Shown here piece by piece: positions 27,911 through 38,984 of a stretch of 64,000 nucleotides of DNA. Position numbers and translations under genes: made by a program. Origin of the DNA: Sclerodactyla briareus (lineage: Eukaryota; Echinodermata; Holothuroidea; Dendrochirotida; Sclerodactylidae). The notes beneath the pieces are model-generated. The model was not told the origin of the DNA, did not search any database, and saw nothing but the letters and a program-made list of their open reading frames with translations. The first letter of the stretch is position 1; each line of letters begins with the position of its first letter. Location: assembly GCA_026419785.1 (NCBI GenBank), contig JAODTK010005771.1, positions 248,001 through 312,000 on the forward strand, in the 5' to 3' direction.

Positions 27911-27914
27911 ATTA

Positions 27915-28210
27915 GACAAGAGGCAAAAACTGTAAAACAACACTGCTACGTAAATGATAGGAGGATCCGAATGAGATGCGAAAAATAGCGGATTGAGCTA
28001 GGAAAAAATGTGAGTAAACAGCCGATATGTTTTGGATTGCAGAGCTTAGACAATACCTGTCCTTCGTCAGGCAGTGACCACTTCTGTGGTCACTGGCTAT
28101 CGGGCTGTTTTACTCACATTTTTCCTAGCTCAATCGTTATTTCGCATCTCATTCGAGAGATCCAGCCTATTCATTTACGTAGCATTGTTGTTTACAGTTT
28201 TGCCTCTGTC
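27915..28210. mobile_element. Long palindromic element between TA arrays
   Basis: The left arm (27915 to about 28025) starts GACAAGAGGCAAAAACTGTA and the right arm (about 28097-28210) ends TACAGTTTTGCCTCTGTC. The arms, each about 110 bp, are inverted copies containing CATTTACGTAG, GAATGAGATGCGAAA and GAGCTAGGAAAAA. The centre is asymmetric: 28026-28071 is present on one side only and contains a minus-strand CTGACGA core, then 28072-28095 forms a perfect 10-bp hairpin (CAGTGACCAC-TTCT-GTGGTCACTG). The structure resembles terminal sequence of a Penelope-like element joined to an inverted truncated copy. A fold-back sequencing chimera is an alternative, but the arms differ by several point changes, which argues against it. 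Confidence 0.75.
28033..28078 (-). ncRNA. Hammerhead-ribozyme-like core, decayed
   Basis: On the minus strand ACTGC leads into CTGACGA (28064-28070), the CUGANGA core, followed by AGGACAGGTATTGTCT, which forms a 5-bp stem II (GGACA with TGTCT). The expected GAAA is replaced by TAAG, and GCAAT follows, able to pair with the TGC before the core as stem I. Two of three hammerhead elements are present and the second catalytic strand is lost, so the ribozyme should be inactive. Confidence 0.35.
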
Positions 28211-28211
28211 G

Positions 28212-28345
28212 ATATATATATTATATATATATATAGATATATATATATATATATATAAGATATAATATATATCTAATATATATATATATAATACATAGAT
28301 ATATATATAATATATATCATATATATATTATATATATTATATGTA
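28212..28345. repeat. TA array 2
   Basis: An interrupted TA/ATAG dinucleotide array joining the palindromic element to the first GIY-YIG module. Confidence 0.85.
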
Positions 28346-28824
28346 GCCGTTTGGATAAGAGTGATCAATGCCGGAGCAGAGCAATAAAACTATTTTTATA
28401 AATCGTACATCGGCATGACCGCGGGGGAAGTCAAAACAAGGTACAATAACCACTCGAAATCGATCAACCATGCGACCTACAAAAATGACACAGAACTTCC
28501 AAGTGCTTGTGGGGCTGAAAGCCAACGGCAGAACTTCAACATTACGTGGTCCATTATTGCGCAACCCCCTCGCACGCCGCCACCGGAGGCGAGGCAACTT
28601 ATGTCTGGAAGAAAAAGCTGGCTATCCTTCCTACAGCCGATGAAGGTATCCGCTGCTCCAACAAAAGATCCGAATGGTGTCCACAATGTCGCCCAAACGG
28701 AAACCACCCAACCGTGTAAAAGACTGCGATAGCACGGCAGCCGGCGCCAGCAAGCAACATAGAGATCAGTGCCTGATGATGTCGTAGAGGCGTGATGAAA
28801 ATCGAGTAGCAACCACCTATCTTC
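28346..28824 (+). mobile_element. Penelope-like element 3' module 1 (GIY-YIG domain and ribozyme-like end)
   Basis: Starting with TGCCGGAGCAGAGCAATAAA, the module encodes a C-terminal GIY-YIG endonuclease domain as found in Penelope-like elements. It reads YIGMTAGEVKTRYNNHSKSI, then HATYKNDTEL, then GQNFNITWSIIAQ once frame changes are allowed; the YIG, the K-x-R-Y-x-x-H block and the W-S-I-I strand fit the family. The expected C-L-x-E-K-L catalytic region follows but is shifted in frame near 28600. GIY-YIG domains nick target DNA to prime reverse transcription. No reverse transcriptase part is present: the unit is a severely 5'-truncated copy of about 480 bp, ending in a hammerhead-like motif and running into TA repeats. 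A second copy follows directly. Confidence 0.75.
28762..28823 (+). ncRNA. Hammerhead-ribozyme-like motif, module 1
   Basis: It contains CTGATGA (28773-28779), a short stem-loop GTCGTAGAGGCGT, GAAAA (28797-28801), TCGA and GTA (28806-28808). UGC just before the core can pair with GCA just after GTA, and AGAT (upstream) with ATCT (downstream) extends stem I. Relative to module 2, C after GAAA is changed to A and two bases are inserted before GAAA, so activity is doubtful. Hammerhead motifs at the ends of Penelope-like elements are established knowledge. Confidence 0.45.
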
Positions 28825-28949
28825 ATTTATATAAATAAATAAATAGATATATTTATATATATATATAATATATATTATATAAAATATAATATATATATAT
28901 ATAGATAGATATATATATATTATATATATATAATTATATATATATATAT
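28825..28949. repeat. TA array 3
   Basis: An interrupted TA array following AAATAAATAAATAG, separating the two GIY-YIG modules. Confidence 0.85.
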
Positions 28950-29455
28950 GTAGCGTTGATTATAAAGGTCAATGCCGGAGCAGAGCATAACTTCCTTATA
29001 AATCGTACATCGGCATGACCGCGGGGGAAGTCAAAACAAGGATACAATAACCACTCGGAATCGATCCAACCATGCGAACCTACAAAAATGACACGACAAC
29101 TTTCCAGGGTTTTTTGTGGGGCCTCTGAAGCACAACGGGCAGAACTTCAACATCACGTGGTCCATTATTGCGCAACCCCCCACCCCGCTCGCACGCCGCC
29201 TACCGGAGGTCGATGCCACCTTATGGTATGGAAGCAAAAAAAAGCTTGCTTATCCCTACAAGCCGATAATGTCCGCTGCTTCAACAAAGATCCGAACTTG
29301 GGTGTCGTACACCTGTGAGCCACAACGGAAACCACCCCACCGTGTAAAAACTGAGATAGCAGGCAAGCCGGCGCAGCAACATATAGATCATTTTGCCTGA
29401 TGATCGTTCGTAGAGTGTGAAACTCGAGTAGCAACCACCTATCTTCCATTTCTAT
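28950..29455 (+). mobile_element. Penelope-like element 3' module 2 (GIY-YIG domain and ribozyme-like end)
   Basis: A second direct copy of the same module. It encodes the same YIGMTAGEVKTR start and NFNITWSIIAQ strand, and ends with the same CAACCACCTATCTTCCATT. Compared with module 1 it differs mostly by single-base insertions (for example AAGGATACAATAA against AAGGTACAATAA, and GATCCAACC against GATCAACC) rather than substitutions. That is the pattern expected from sequencing indels or from very recent decay. No ORF survives across the domain. The copy is of recent common origin with module 1 because base identity is high once gaps are ignored. Confidence 0.75.
29382..29445 (+). ncRNA. Hammerhead-ribozyme-like motif, module 2
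   Basis: It contains CTGATGA (29397-29403), a variable stem II region, GAAAC (29419-29423), a TCGA loop and GTA (29428-29430). ACTCGAGT gives a 2-bp stem III with a tetraloop, the minimal form known from retroelement hammerheads. GTA would be the cleavage triplet. UGC/GCA and ATAGAT/ATCT-type pairs flank it as stem I. The core bases are complete here. Stem II (15 nt, about 29404-29418) pairs poorly and may carry an insertion. Cleavage is predicted after 29430 if active. Confidence 0.5.
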
Positions 29456-29559
29456 AAAATAAATAATTAATTATATATTATTGATATATATATATATCTA
29501 TATATATATCTATATATATATATTTATATCTATATATATATATATAGGAATATATTAAT

Positions 29560-29592
<33 letters not shown>

Positions 29593-29605
29593 ATATAAAA
29601 ATTTA
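29456..29605. repeat. TA array 4
   Basis: TA/ATATCT dinucleotide array closing the Penelope-like cluster. Confidence 0.85.
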
Positions 29606-32600
29606 TCGATTGCTTATTCACCACGCCACCGGCCGCAGTAGGCATGGGGGCCTCCCGACTGCAACGCACAGTGTCTACTCACTTGTATCTCAATTTCATA
29701 GTGTGGGAAATCGGGAAATAGTTACCCGGAAATCCTGGGCATGTGGTGCATTACTGAGCTCAGCATCTTAAGGGTACAATTTTCTTCCAATGCCGCCGCG
29801 TGAGGGTGAAAACTAATCAATAACCGCGCTTCAAAGGTTGATCCAAAAAAATTAAACCAAAACTTCTATATCCCTAGCTTTGGTTCACGATAATTTTAAC
29901 GAGAATGTTTTTGACAGAACTCCCTACATCTGACGTTGTTCATATGTGTTTTCGAGTCGTAGATGTCGTTTTGCTTACGACGCATATTCAGTCACTGTTG
30001 TCCCTATAATATCTAAAAATGAGGCTCGTCGTTCTTTAACACTAGCTAGCGATAGCGCGCTCGTCAATACGGTACCCTTGTCAATCAGTTTCCATCATGG
30101 TGACACGTTAGGTGACCATAATATCGGTGGGCAGATTGTGCAGGATGGGCAGTGGGTGCTACACCATTTAATCCTTCTCGTGTTCATGGACAATAAACAT
30201 TGATGGCAAATATGGATGGCTGGTTTATTTCACTGGTTCAGAGCAGAGCAGAGTTTCGGAAAAGATATAGTGCTATTGTCTTCTCGAGTGTGCATTCAAC
30301 CTCTTCAATTAATTATCAGATCATTGTCTAATATCCTGCAAAGATGCACAAATCGTATTTCATCACATTTGGTTCGCTAGTTTATTATCCTTGCTTAGTG
30401 GTAAACTCTTGCGTGTCACTCGATCCGTGAAGCCCAATGTTTGACCATCGGTCTCGACTTATCTTTCACCTTTTTTTCCTTGTAAATCTTAGTAGCGGCG
30501 CCGCGCAAGACTCCGTTTAAACAGATACGCTACTAGTGTGTCCAATCCACTAAGATGAATCTCGCGTCGTAACTTTTCTATGATCTTCAAGTTTTGAATG
30601 TACGGATGGTCGATAACTATCTGATAACTTCAAGTGTCAGTTTTTTTCTCTCAGACTCAGACTCAGATGGTATGCTCTTTTGTCTTTATTTAGTTTAAAC
30701 GAAGGAAAGGTAACGTAATATACCGACATGAACAATCCTGAAACCAACACATCCCAAAAGGAATAAACTCCTGACCCATGAATTCTGTGTATAAAAACAG
30801 TGTGAACAGATAATGAATGCATTCGCACTTTCAACAAAAACTCATGGTTTTGACCAGCTGGTTACTCATTGATCATTACTTGTGGAGCACAATTTACCCC
30901 TTATTATTTTCTGTCACAAACTTTTGTCAATGTACTGTATTAGAAATATGGAGATAAGTATCGTATGATGCCACTAGAACCAAGAACAATTTTAATCAAC
31001 GGGGGAAAAATCAACTCGAATTCGCTTTAGCTCAACTGTTTTTTCCAGTTTTTGTGCTGACAATCCTACAACACTGGAATAACGTTTCTTCTCAGCTTCA
31101 TTTCAGTCACCTTTCCCGGTACAACTTGGTGTCGTGTTCCCGAAATTTGTACTTCTGATTGAATAGCAACTCGTTCAAAATAAACCATAAAGACCATGTG
31201 TAAAAACTGAGCCTCGGGAACACACTATGCTTTGTGGTACAGAACCGAACCAAAAATGACAACCCGGAGTTTCTCATTTTAATACCACCTTAGGGAGGAC
31301 ATTGCATTGACACAAAAAAAAAGACTCAATTCAAAGACAACCAACTTTAAGCCCATAGACGTTAATGGGGGCGTTTTCATGACCTTTCTGTAGCCCAGCA
31401 ACAGTAACCAGCCTCATATTAGTCCCGTGTACGGGATGCTATATGCGGTATGGGATTAGAGTCACGCGCTGAATTCACGTTTGTTTCAGTTGTTCACTTG
31501 AGAAGCAACGGCCTCAATTGCTCAGGTATTAGTCCCCTCGTAGGTCTAATAGAAACGGTTTCCCTGGTGGGGTGCTGCCTGAACTGAGAATTTACATTTT
31601 TGTGCACAATCTTGAAATATTAGAATACGATATTCCAGGGAATTGGAGCAAATGAATTGTATTAGATTTCAAGAGTTTTGAAGCAATACCAAAGATTTTC
31701 TAAACGGTATAGTTTTGAATTAATCCCAAATATACTCTCACTTGCAACGTAAGTAAAGCGTGTATGCGCTAAAGGTGATGAGACAGAACACCGCACTTCT
31801 TTCTCCATATTTCGAAGCAGTATTATAGAGGCATGAGAAGAAATTTTCCTTGTCTGAGAAAGGTGAACGTCACCACACTAGTCTGCATCAACACCGGAAG
31901 TGTTCATGCATTGACGGTATGAGGCACTTAGCATGATGCCGCTTGAAATACGGCACTGTTATTATTAGAAGTTTGAATCATATCCCACAAACCTCCAATC
32001 ATACCACCAGACTCTTCGTTATTAACCACCCACACGATTGCTTAGCGATTTCATTCACCTGCGCCAACGATTAGCTCTCTCGATTAATGGATGCCGAGAA
32101 TGCTTTGTATCGATGGGTGGACTTGGACTAATCGTAGAATTCGCTTCATTCCCTGAGTATTCACCTGGAGTGGATATTCAATGAAAAGAATAGTCTATAT
32201 TACGAACGTTTCGGACAGTGGGGTAGGAACGTAATTTCGAGTGAGGGCTGAAGTTTGATGCCGGATCTGGGGGTGGAGTTTTCAGGGAGAGGGGGAGGGG
32301 ATTTTTTTTGCATTTTCCGGTGGCCTTAGATGCATCTTGCCCCTAACCCTCTCCCTTCCCGATCGTACGTCGCAGTTGCCCGCCTGAATGCCCGCTTCTC
32401 CTCCACTTCGTAATTGTTCACATTTACAGTTGCCTTGTACAATTTGTGCATTTATCTCTCCTTTAGACACACTCACTTCGGTCGCTTTGCACTTTCACAT
32501 GTCCTCAGGTGTAATTGCTCTTTAAAATATTTTTGGTCTGCCCGAATGTGCTGAGCACGATAGGCAGTCTTTTTATAGGGAAGGTGGTGGAAGACATTCA

Positions 32601-32850
32601 ACCATATCTGACACATTCCGCAGGCCCCAAATGGGCCCATTGCAAAATACACCTTTGAAAATACAATCATCATACTCTGTGAGACGTCTGTCAGCACCAA
32701 GTACGGACCATTGATTTATATTAGATATAGCTCTACCACATTTCGGAATGTGGTAGTTGTAACATTCAACATTTCGTTCGATCGCCTGATTACAGGGACC
32801 CCTTCCTACATAGTGGTCAGGGGGTTTCTCTTCATTTCACACATTCGGCA
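29606..32850. other. No gene recognised
   Basis: Over 3 kb with no supported gene, RNA or transposon. The longest open frame is 85 codons (29946-30203, plus) without motifs. Confidence 0.4.
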
Positions 32851-32859
32851 AGGTTTGTA

Positions 32860-33340
32860 TGTCCTTGCTCGACCCCTGGTTTTCGGTGTTTCTGAAGATT
32901 ACAAGTGTCCTGTGAGGACCTTTAACACCATATTTAATTGATTTCTGCCAAGACAAGATTGTTTGCGTCCCCTATTCCAGAGCATGTCGAGTTTCCTCCT
33001 TGCTCTAATCCATGTTTCTTTCTGTGGTTTTTCTAAAGATTACCATGTCCCATGAGGACTTGTTACCCAAGATTAAATTTGATTGAATTGTTCAGGTGGC
33101 ATATGAAATCCTCCCGTTTTAGTTATTGTGGAGGATTCGGAATAATTGCGCCCGACTATCTCCCTTTTCTACTGTTCTTTTTCTGAAGATTTATACAATT
33201 GTCCCATGAGGACTTGTACATCAGATTAAGATGTTCCTGTTTCACATGAATCTCTGTTTTTTTGGAGTGTGGAGGATTCGAGTATGCACCCAACCTGCGC
33301 CCGAATTGCTCCCTTTTTTCAGCATTTTGGTTTTCCAACC
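32860..33340. repeat. Tandem repeat, about 140-150 bp, with a conserved small hairpin
   Basis: Three units are anchored by CTGAAGATTACAAGTGTCC (about 32893), CTAAAGATTACCATGTCCC (about 33032) and CTGAAGATTTATACAATTG (about 33182). Each is followed by TGTCCnnTGAGGAC, in which GTCC and GGAC pair across a 5-nt loop. A second anchor, TGGAGGATTCG, recurs at about 33130 and 33270 with CGCCCGAnT-CTCCC after it. The stem is kept while neighbouring bases vary. Not coding. Confidence 0.65.
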
Positions 33341-36300
33341 AAGAATTGACAATTAAAAAAAGTTTAAGGTTTGTTTTCTTTACTGGAAAACTCAAAAGCC
33401 ATTAAAACAGCTTCCGAAGGTCAATACAATACCAGCTAGCAGAGCAAACCATTAATACATATGATGAGGGGACTTGCTGCGGAATGTGCCTTTGAAAATG
33501 CTCCCACACACAGGATTCCAATCAACTCTACACCCCACCAACCGGCATGCCAACCAAGACAGCTGGTTGTGCAAGGCAGTAAGTGCCCTTCGTTTGGGAG
33601 CTGGTTCGAAATCCCACTTTTTCGGGACCGTCAAGATCTGCCATTAATCCATTCTGATGACCCAGGTTATAGATTTCTTGTCACGTTCTGGTCCTTTCGG
33701 CGTGAATCGTCAAGAAAGTTCGCCCGCGTAAATCAGAACTTTTTCAAATTTATTTGAGTTCACAAGTGACGGGTACGCTAAAATAACCAAAGCATACATT
33801 GCGTGCGAGCGCGCCCAAACGTTGCAAATTTCGTGATATTTGATTTAAAAGTCCACTTCTCCGCCCCATCTTTCACGAAATTTCGCATTTTCGTTTCGGG
33901 TCGGATTTTAATCGATTTCTGCCTAATATGCTCTCTCAATTGTTTTAATTCACTTCCTTCGGCTGTTTCTTTTTGGACCATGGTAAACTGCTTCTTCGAA
34001 TTGGAGGGCTGAGAAAGTTTGCGGATGCTTCCTCCTCTGTATTCCCGCCTCTTCTGACATCCAGTCGCTATTTGTATATTTAGTCCCATGCAGAATTTCA
34101 AAATTGCACTAGCTAATGTAAATAAAATGTTTGAATCCCATCTTTTAAACAATAACGGGCAACATAAGACTGTTTTTTTCTTTTTCTACCACCCACCTTT
34201 CCCATTGGTTTGTAGTGAATCTATCCCTACCCTAATCCCTATCCTCACTTGGACCATTCCTATACAATAACCGCCAGGAATGACGGCGGGCGTTGTAGTC
34301 TGGCGTGTTATTGAGGAAAAAGCATGTTCAGCGTGGAAATTGTTGCACATTATCTGGATAAATGATACAGGAATGCCCTTAGCGTTCGAGCAACCCGAGC
34401 AAGAGTTTAGCCCTTCGATGTGTTGCCTCCGAAGTTGGTAACGGGGGCGGGTAACCTCTATGAAAGGCTTCGATGTTTCTGGGGGGGGGGGGGGCAGAGA
34501 GGTTGGAGGTCAATGACGTGCCTATTTCCATTCGCCTTATACCGACAGTCCCAGACAGCGCATTTCATTCGACACGCCTATTGTTTTAGATTTTGAGACA
34601 ATAAAAAATTCAACAAAATACTGACTATGGGATAATTTGAGGTCTCGATCGGGGAGGGCTGAGCTGTACTTAAAAAAATATCCTAGGATTTTAGCAATAA
34701 TTCCAAGTACCGGTTGAAAGTAACAGGCTGTAACCAGGTAACATGCACGTGACATTCTTCTTCGAAACCTGTCCATATGTAATAATGATGCAGGCTATGT
34801 AGAATGGTGAAGAGCATGAACGTGAAGTTCTGTCCAATCATCCGAACTTGACCAACGCATCCTCAATGAATGAGCGGGCTAGTGTACAGATCGCCAGTTA
34901 CACCATCGCGTAAGTTTGTATGATGTTCGATTGCGAGGCGGTCCTACGTGCATCGTGCGACGAATGAGCGCATATGGAGGGGAACTACCGGGATGTATTC
35001 TAAGCCTAGCATAGTGAAGTAATAAATTGTTAGCAGTTTTAATCATCCGTATATACATGAATAGCTTTCTGCTATTATGGCCATATAGCTATTCAATTGA
35101 TCTAATGTACGATAATGGACATTTAACAGCTGTTTATCGCACCAATTTATAACCAGGAGGCATGCGTTGATCATTAAATAGGTAGGGTGGTGCTATAGAT
35201 TAGCGCTATCCCCACCCCTCCCCGCTTCAAATCATATTTATCGACTGCTGCTAACAGCGTAACTCATCGAGGCTCCCTCGAAATTACATGGATGCTAAAA
35301 TCGCCAATTACATTACGTAAATACTCCATCCATAGAACGGTAACAACGAATGTAATGGCCACAAAATGTATTAGTCCATGGTACATAATGCTGTTGGTAT
35401 AAAGTCGCACTTGTTTATAAATAGGCCCAAATTATTAACGACGAAGAGTAGACAGAGTGAAACCATTAGGGACGCACTATTGGTGGAGACAAAACTCGAA
35501 TACACAGTCATATGCAGTCATAATCACAAACCATCGCTACAAAACTGAACTGTGTGTGAAGGTAGTAACTATCATTTTAACTGCATTAACTGCATGAAAT
35601 ACTCCTATTGGTCGGCAGAGTTGGAGGCGGACTCTTGTTCGATAATTCGTCATCAACAAAGGGATAAAACATTTCAATTGCTTTTTATTTTGCGTTGTCG
35701 TTTCAGCTATAACCAGCGGAGCAGTGCGTTCCCTGACTATGCGACTTATCGTGAGAATTGGAAGCCAAGTACTGGCATTCACAAAAAGTGGCGTGCGATC
35801 AGTTGAGCGATGGGGCATAATTGTCGGCTGTACAGTGCTATTAAATTCGCAACATGTACGATAGCATAGTCGAGAGCATTCGCGAGGGCTTCATGCCGAA
35901 CCTACTGACACTTGCTGGTGCAGGTCGTAAGATTAGTTATTAGGATGGAAAACCCCAGTGTTCGATGAAGGGAAAAACAAGATGTAAAGGCCAATCGAAG
36001 AGATTATACTTCGTCAATTAGCAGATTTTATAATATTTAGGGTTATCTATATATATAAGTAAACTGTACCCACACGTTACGACTTCAAAGTCGAAACTGC
36101 TACAAGTCCAGTAGTAACTGCTGCCGTATATAATCTTTGGTGTACCCGTTATGTCGGTTTTCGATACAAAAAGTCATTTCTGAACAGTTGTGCTTCTATC
36201 GTACTAAACTCATTAAATCAAGACAATGCCTAAACCACTAAGAAAAGCTTATTCAAAGGAAATAAATGCTGTTCGGGAAATTTCATATAAGCTTCATCAT

Positions 36301-37738
36301 GTATGACCACTACTTCGACGTTCGGTGATGAAGGTCCATGTTTCCAAAGAACAAGGCAAAACAATAGTAGGATCAGGATGTCATAACCGACATGTAACAG
36401 GTCTTCTGAACAGTGTTGTGGGGCAAAAAATCTTCAATTTCGGTGTCTCCTATGCTGCAAAATAACATCGGGCTATGCTCAATACGAGAATTAGAAACAT
36501 TGAACTAAAGAAACTAGTAGACAGCTAGAAGCTAAACAACAAGTCACCGGGAGACTATAGTGTTTAACATTCTGTTAAATATTCGGAATGATGCGTACTT
36601 GTTGATGTTCATGTGGTATGTAACGGGGACACAACATTCGGCATCCCCCTCACACATGGACAGTGAAATGGAATATAAAGTAATATTTTCACGTGAAATA
36701 AATATATTGATCATGAAAAACGTGACGAATTGGCAAGTTTATTATCAGAAGGTAACAACGTACTACTCAGGGCAAGCAAAATAAATTCGCAATTGACGAA
36801 ATATTGCACAATATACAACATGCACAGATGATTTGAAAAAAAAATAGATTCGAAGCATATGTCATATAGGTGAACATAATTTATATGTGGCTTTCTTTTC
36901 TCAATGTATGGTTGTCACATGATAAGGGCCCCATGTGTAGAATATGTTATTCACCAGATTAGAACAGATGTTTCCCTATTACTTCTATAGGTTCGGCGTA
37001 CGTTAAAATTCCATACGTTTCCATTACCAAATGATAGTAGTCATCAAATGAAGCAATTAAGAGCTCAAAAGTTATCATTTTCAGAGCTGAGCGATGTTAT
37101 ACAATCTTGAATTTATGAATTGTGCGAGGTTTTTTCCAGCAGCTATGGGAATACCCAGATGGTTATAGATTTATCCGTCAATGTTCAGAGGAAGCAATTC
37201 ACGAGAACAGATAACTCTAGTTCTGCATTCTTCCATTAGTTCAGAGTGACGTCCAATATCTGTAATATGTCAGAGTACATTTTCTGATGCCCGAATAGAT
37301 AGTATCATTCCCCCCATGGCCTCACAATCCAAACACTAACTAGTGATTTTTCTCGCATAAAGACATCGATATTATCACTGCCTCCGACGCATATACAAAC
37401 TATTACCAGGGAATGAAGGAAAGAATATCTCTAGAATCACGCACTCGGCCCACCTGGGGTATGTGTGGAATAATTATTCTGGTAATATCAAGTACCATTT
37501 ATACTCGAGGGGTTTTCCTTACAATGTTGAAAATTGCACCACTTTTCCAATGTTTTTCTAAAAACACAAAATCGAAAGTGTACCAAAGTTAACAGAGTGT
37601 ATATATTCTTCATTGATATAACACTCAATGCAGACTGGACAATTCGTACTGAATTCCATAAATGGTATCCATGGTAGGTGGATAACATTTAACGGAGCAC
37701 ACAGTAGGCGGTGGGCTGAAGGCTTGAATTAGCTAGAA
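33341..37738. other. No gene recognised
   Basis: A 124-codon minus-strand frame at 33778-34152 is rich in charged residues but shows no domain I recognise, no paralogue in the window and no splice context. A 14-base G run lies at about 34481-34494. Otherwise nothing. Confidence 0.4.
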
Positions 37739-37865
37739 ATTTAGGTTGTTTGACCCTCTGAAAGGGGCTCAACAAGTTTGGTATGAAAATGAAAGCTAAT
37801 GATGTCAGGAACAACAAAACGAAAGTTACAAGCACAACTCGGGTACATGAGCGAGGTGGGGGCGT
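37739..37865 (-). repeat. Dispersed repeat, copy 1
   Basis: Read on the minus strand it runs ACCCGAGTTGTGCTTGTAAC, then TTCATTTTCATACCAAA and GAGCCCCTTTCAGAGGGTCA. The same ordered motifs occur on the plus strand at 40785-40900. It is a diverged dispersed repeat of unknown family. Confidence 0.5.
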
Positions 37866-38052
37866 TGAATAGGGCTCTTTCAAAATGGGGGTTTGACGGA
37901 GTAAAAATTTAAACATGTGCAGTTTATGCGTGTGATGCGAAAATTTGAACCTTAGCACCAAAACTCCATAATTACACTTCGAAATCATATACAAAACAGT
38001 TCTACCTATACGAGGAGGGGTAATGTAGGCCTAGATTGAAAACAGAGGGACC

Positions 38053-38095
38053 CGGGCGGGGGGTGGGGTGGGGGGGGTAGGGTGGGTGTCATAGT
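38053..38095 (+). repeat. G-rich tract with quadruplex potential
   Basis: At least four runs of three or more G separated by single-base loops (CGGGCGGGGGGTGGGGTGGG and onward). The plus strand fits the G-quadruplex pattern. Confidence 0.6.
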
Positions 38096-38955
38096 CTACT
38101 AATTGCGATACGAGTACAAGTTTGTACGATAAGCGAACTTATGTATCTTGGCAGTGAAAGCCTAGAAGAATATAAAAATGACCTACAGCTAGGTCGTTTA
38201 TTGCTATAAGGGACGGGGAACTGAAAAATAAAGGGGATGGGATAATGGGTGAGGGAAGGGGTTTGGTAGACGGACATGGTTAATATCAACATTCTAGGAT
38301 TCCTACTTAACAAGTCATTAAATGACAATCACGACCTGGCCGGATCTAACAGGGGAAACAACGTACGCCATGCCAGTTCATGTCAATCCAAACCTAGGCA
38401 TTGGCGTCACAACGGAGGTGGGTCAGGGAGGGGCAGCCGCCCCCTCTGCAGAATCTAAAGAGAGCGCCAAACGAAGGTAGGCCCGGCAAGGACAACAAAC
38501 AGAAATAAGTTGAAAATGTTTACAGCCAAAAGAGATTTTTGTCCCACGGAAAAAAGCACATCAATTCACTATAACCCCACCCCTTTAAGTTATTTCAGCT
38601 ACGCTCCCCTGGAAGACTGAAACCCTGCGGTCGATAGTCATGTACGCGTAAGTCATAATTATTGCCAAACAGCAATAGACTACTGAACAGTTGTAAAAAA
38701 AATCAATCGGTTTGCATCCGACATGTTTCAAGTGGGAGGCTTCAGGGCATCCATCATCATGGATGAAACTAACAGCCGAAGCCAGTTTAATAGCGGTTTG
38801 TAATACAACATCGTTGGCAGTTAGTATTTTGGGTGGCCACGGCAATATGTAAATTGCAACTATCGTGTATTTGTGGTCAAAAACAAGGAGCGGGAAGCTG
38901 ATATACGTTGCCGTCTACGTGAAGTACCCCCTCATACACGTTGAGGCTATCAAAC

Positions 38956-38984
38956 GGGGGGGGGGGGAGGGGAGGGGGGGGGGG
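38956..38984 (+). repeat. Poly-G tract
   Basis: A run of about 28 bases, G except for two A. Like the other G/C runs of this window it is a place where sequence length is unreliable. Confidence 0.8.

Noticed and set aside
33778-34152. Minus-strand frame of 124 codons with charged composition
   Set aside because: No recognisable domain, no splice or promoter support and no repeat copy in the window; length alone is not evidence in this context.
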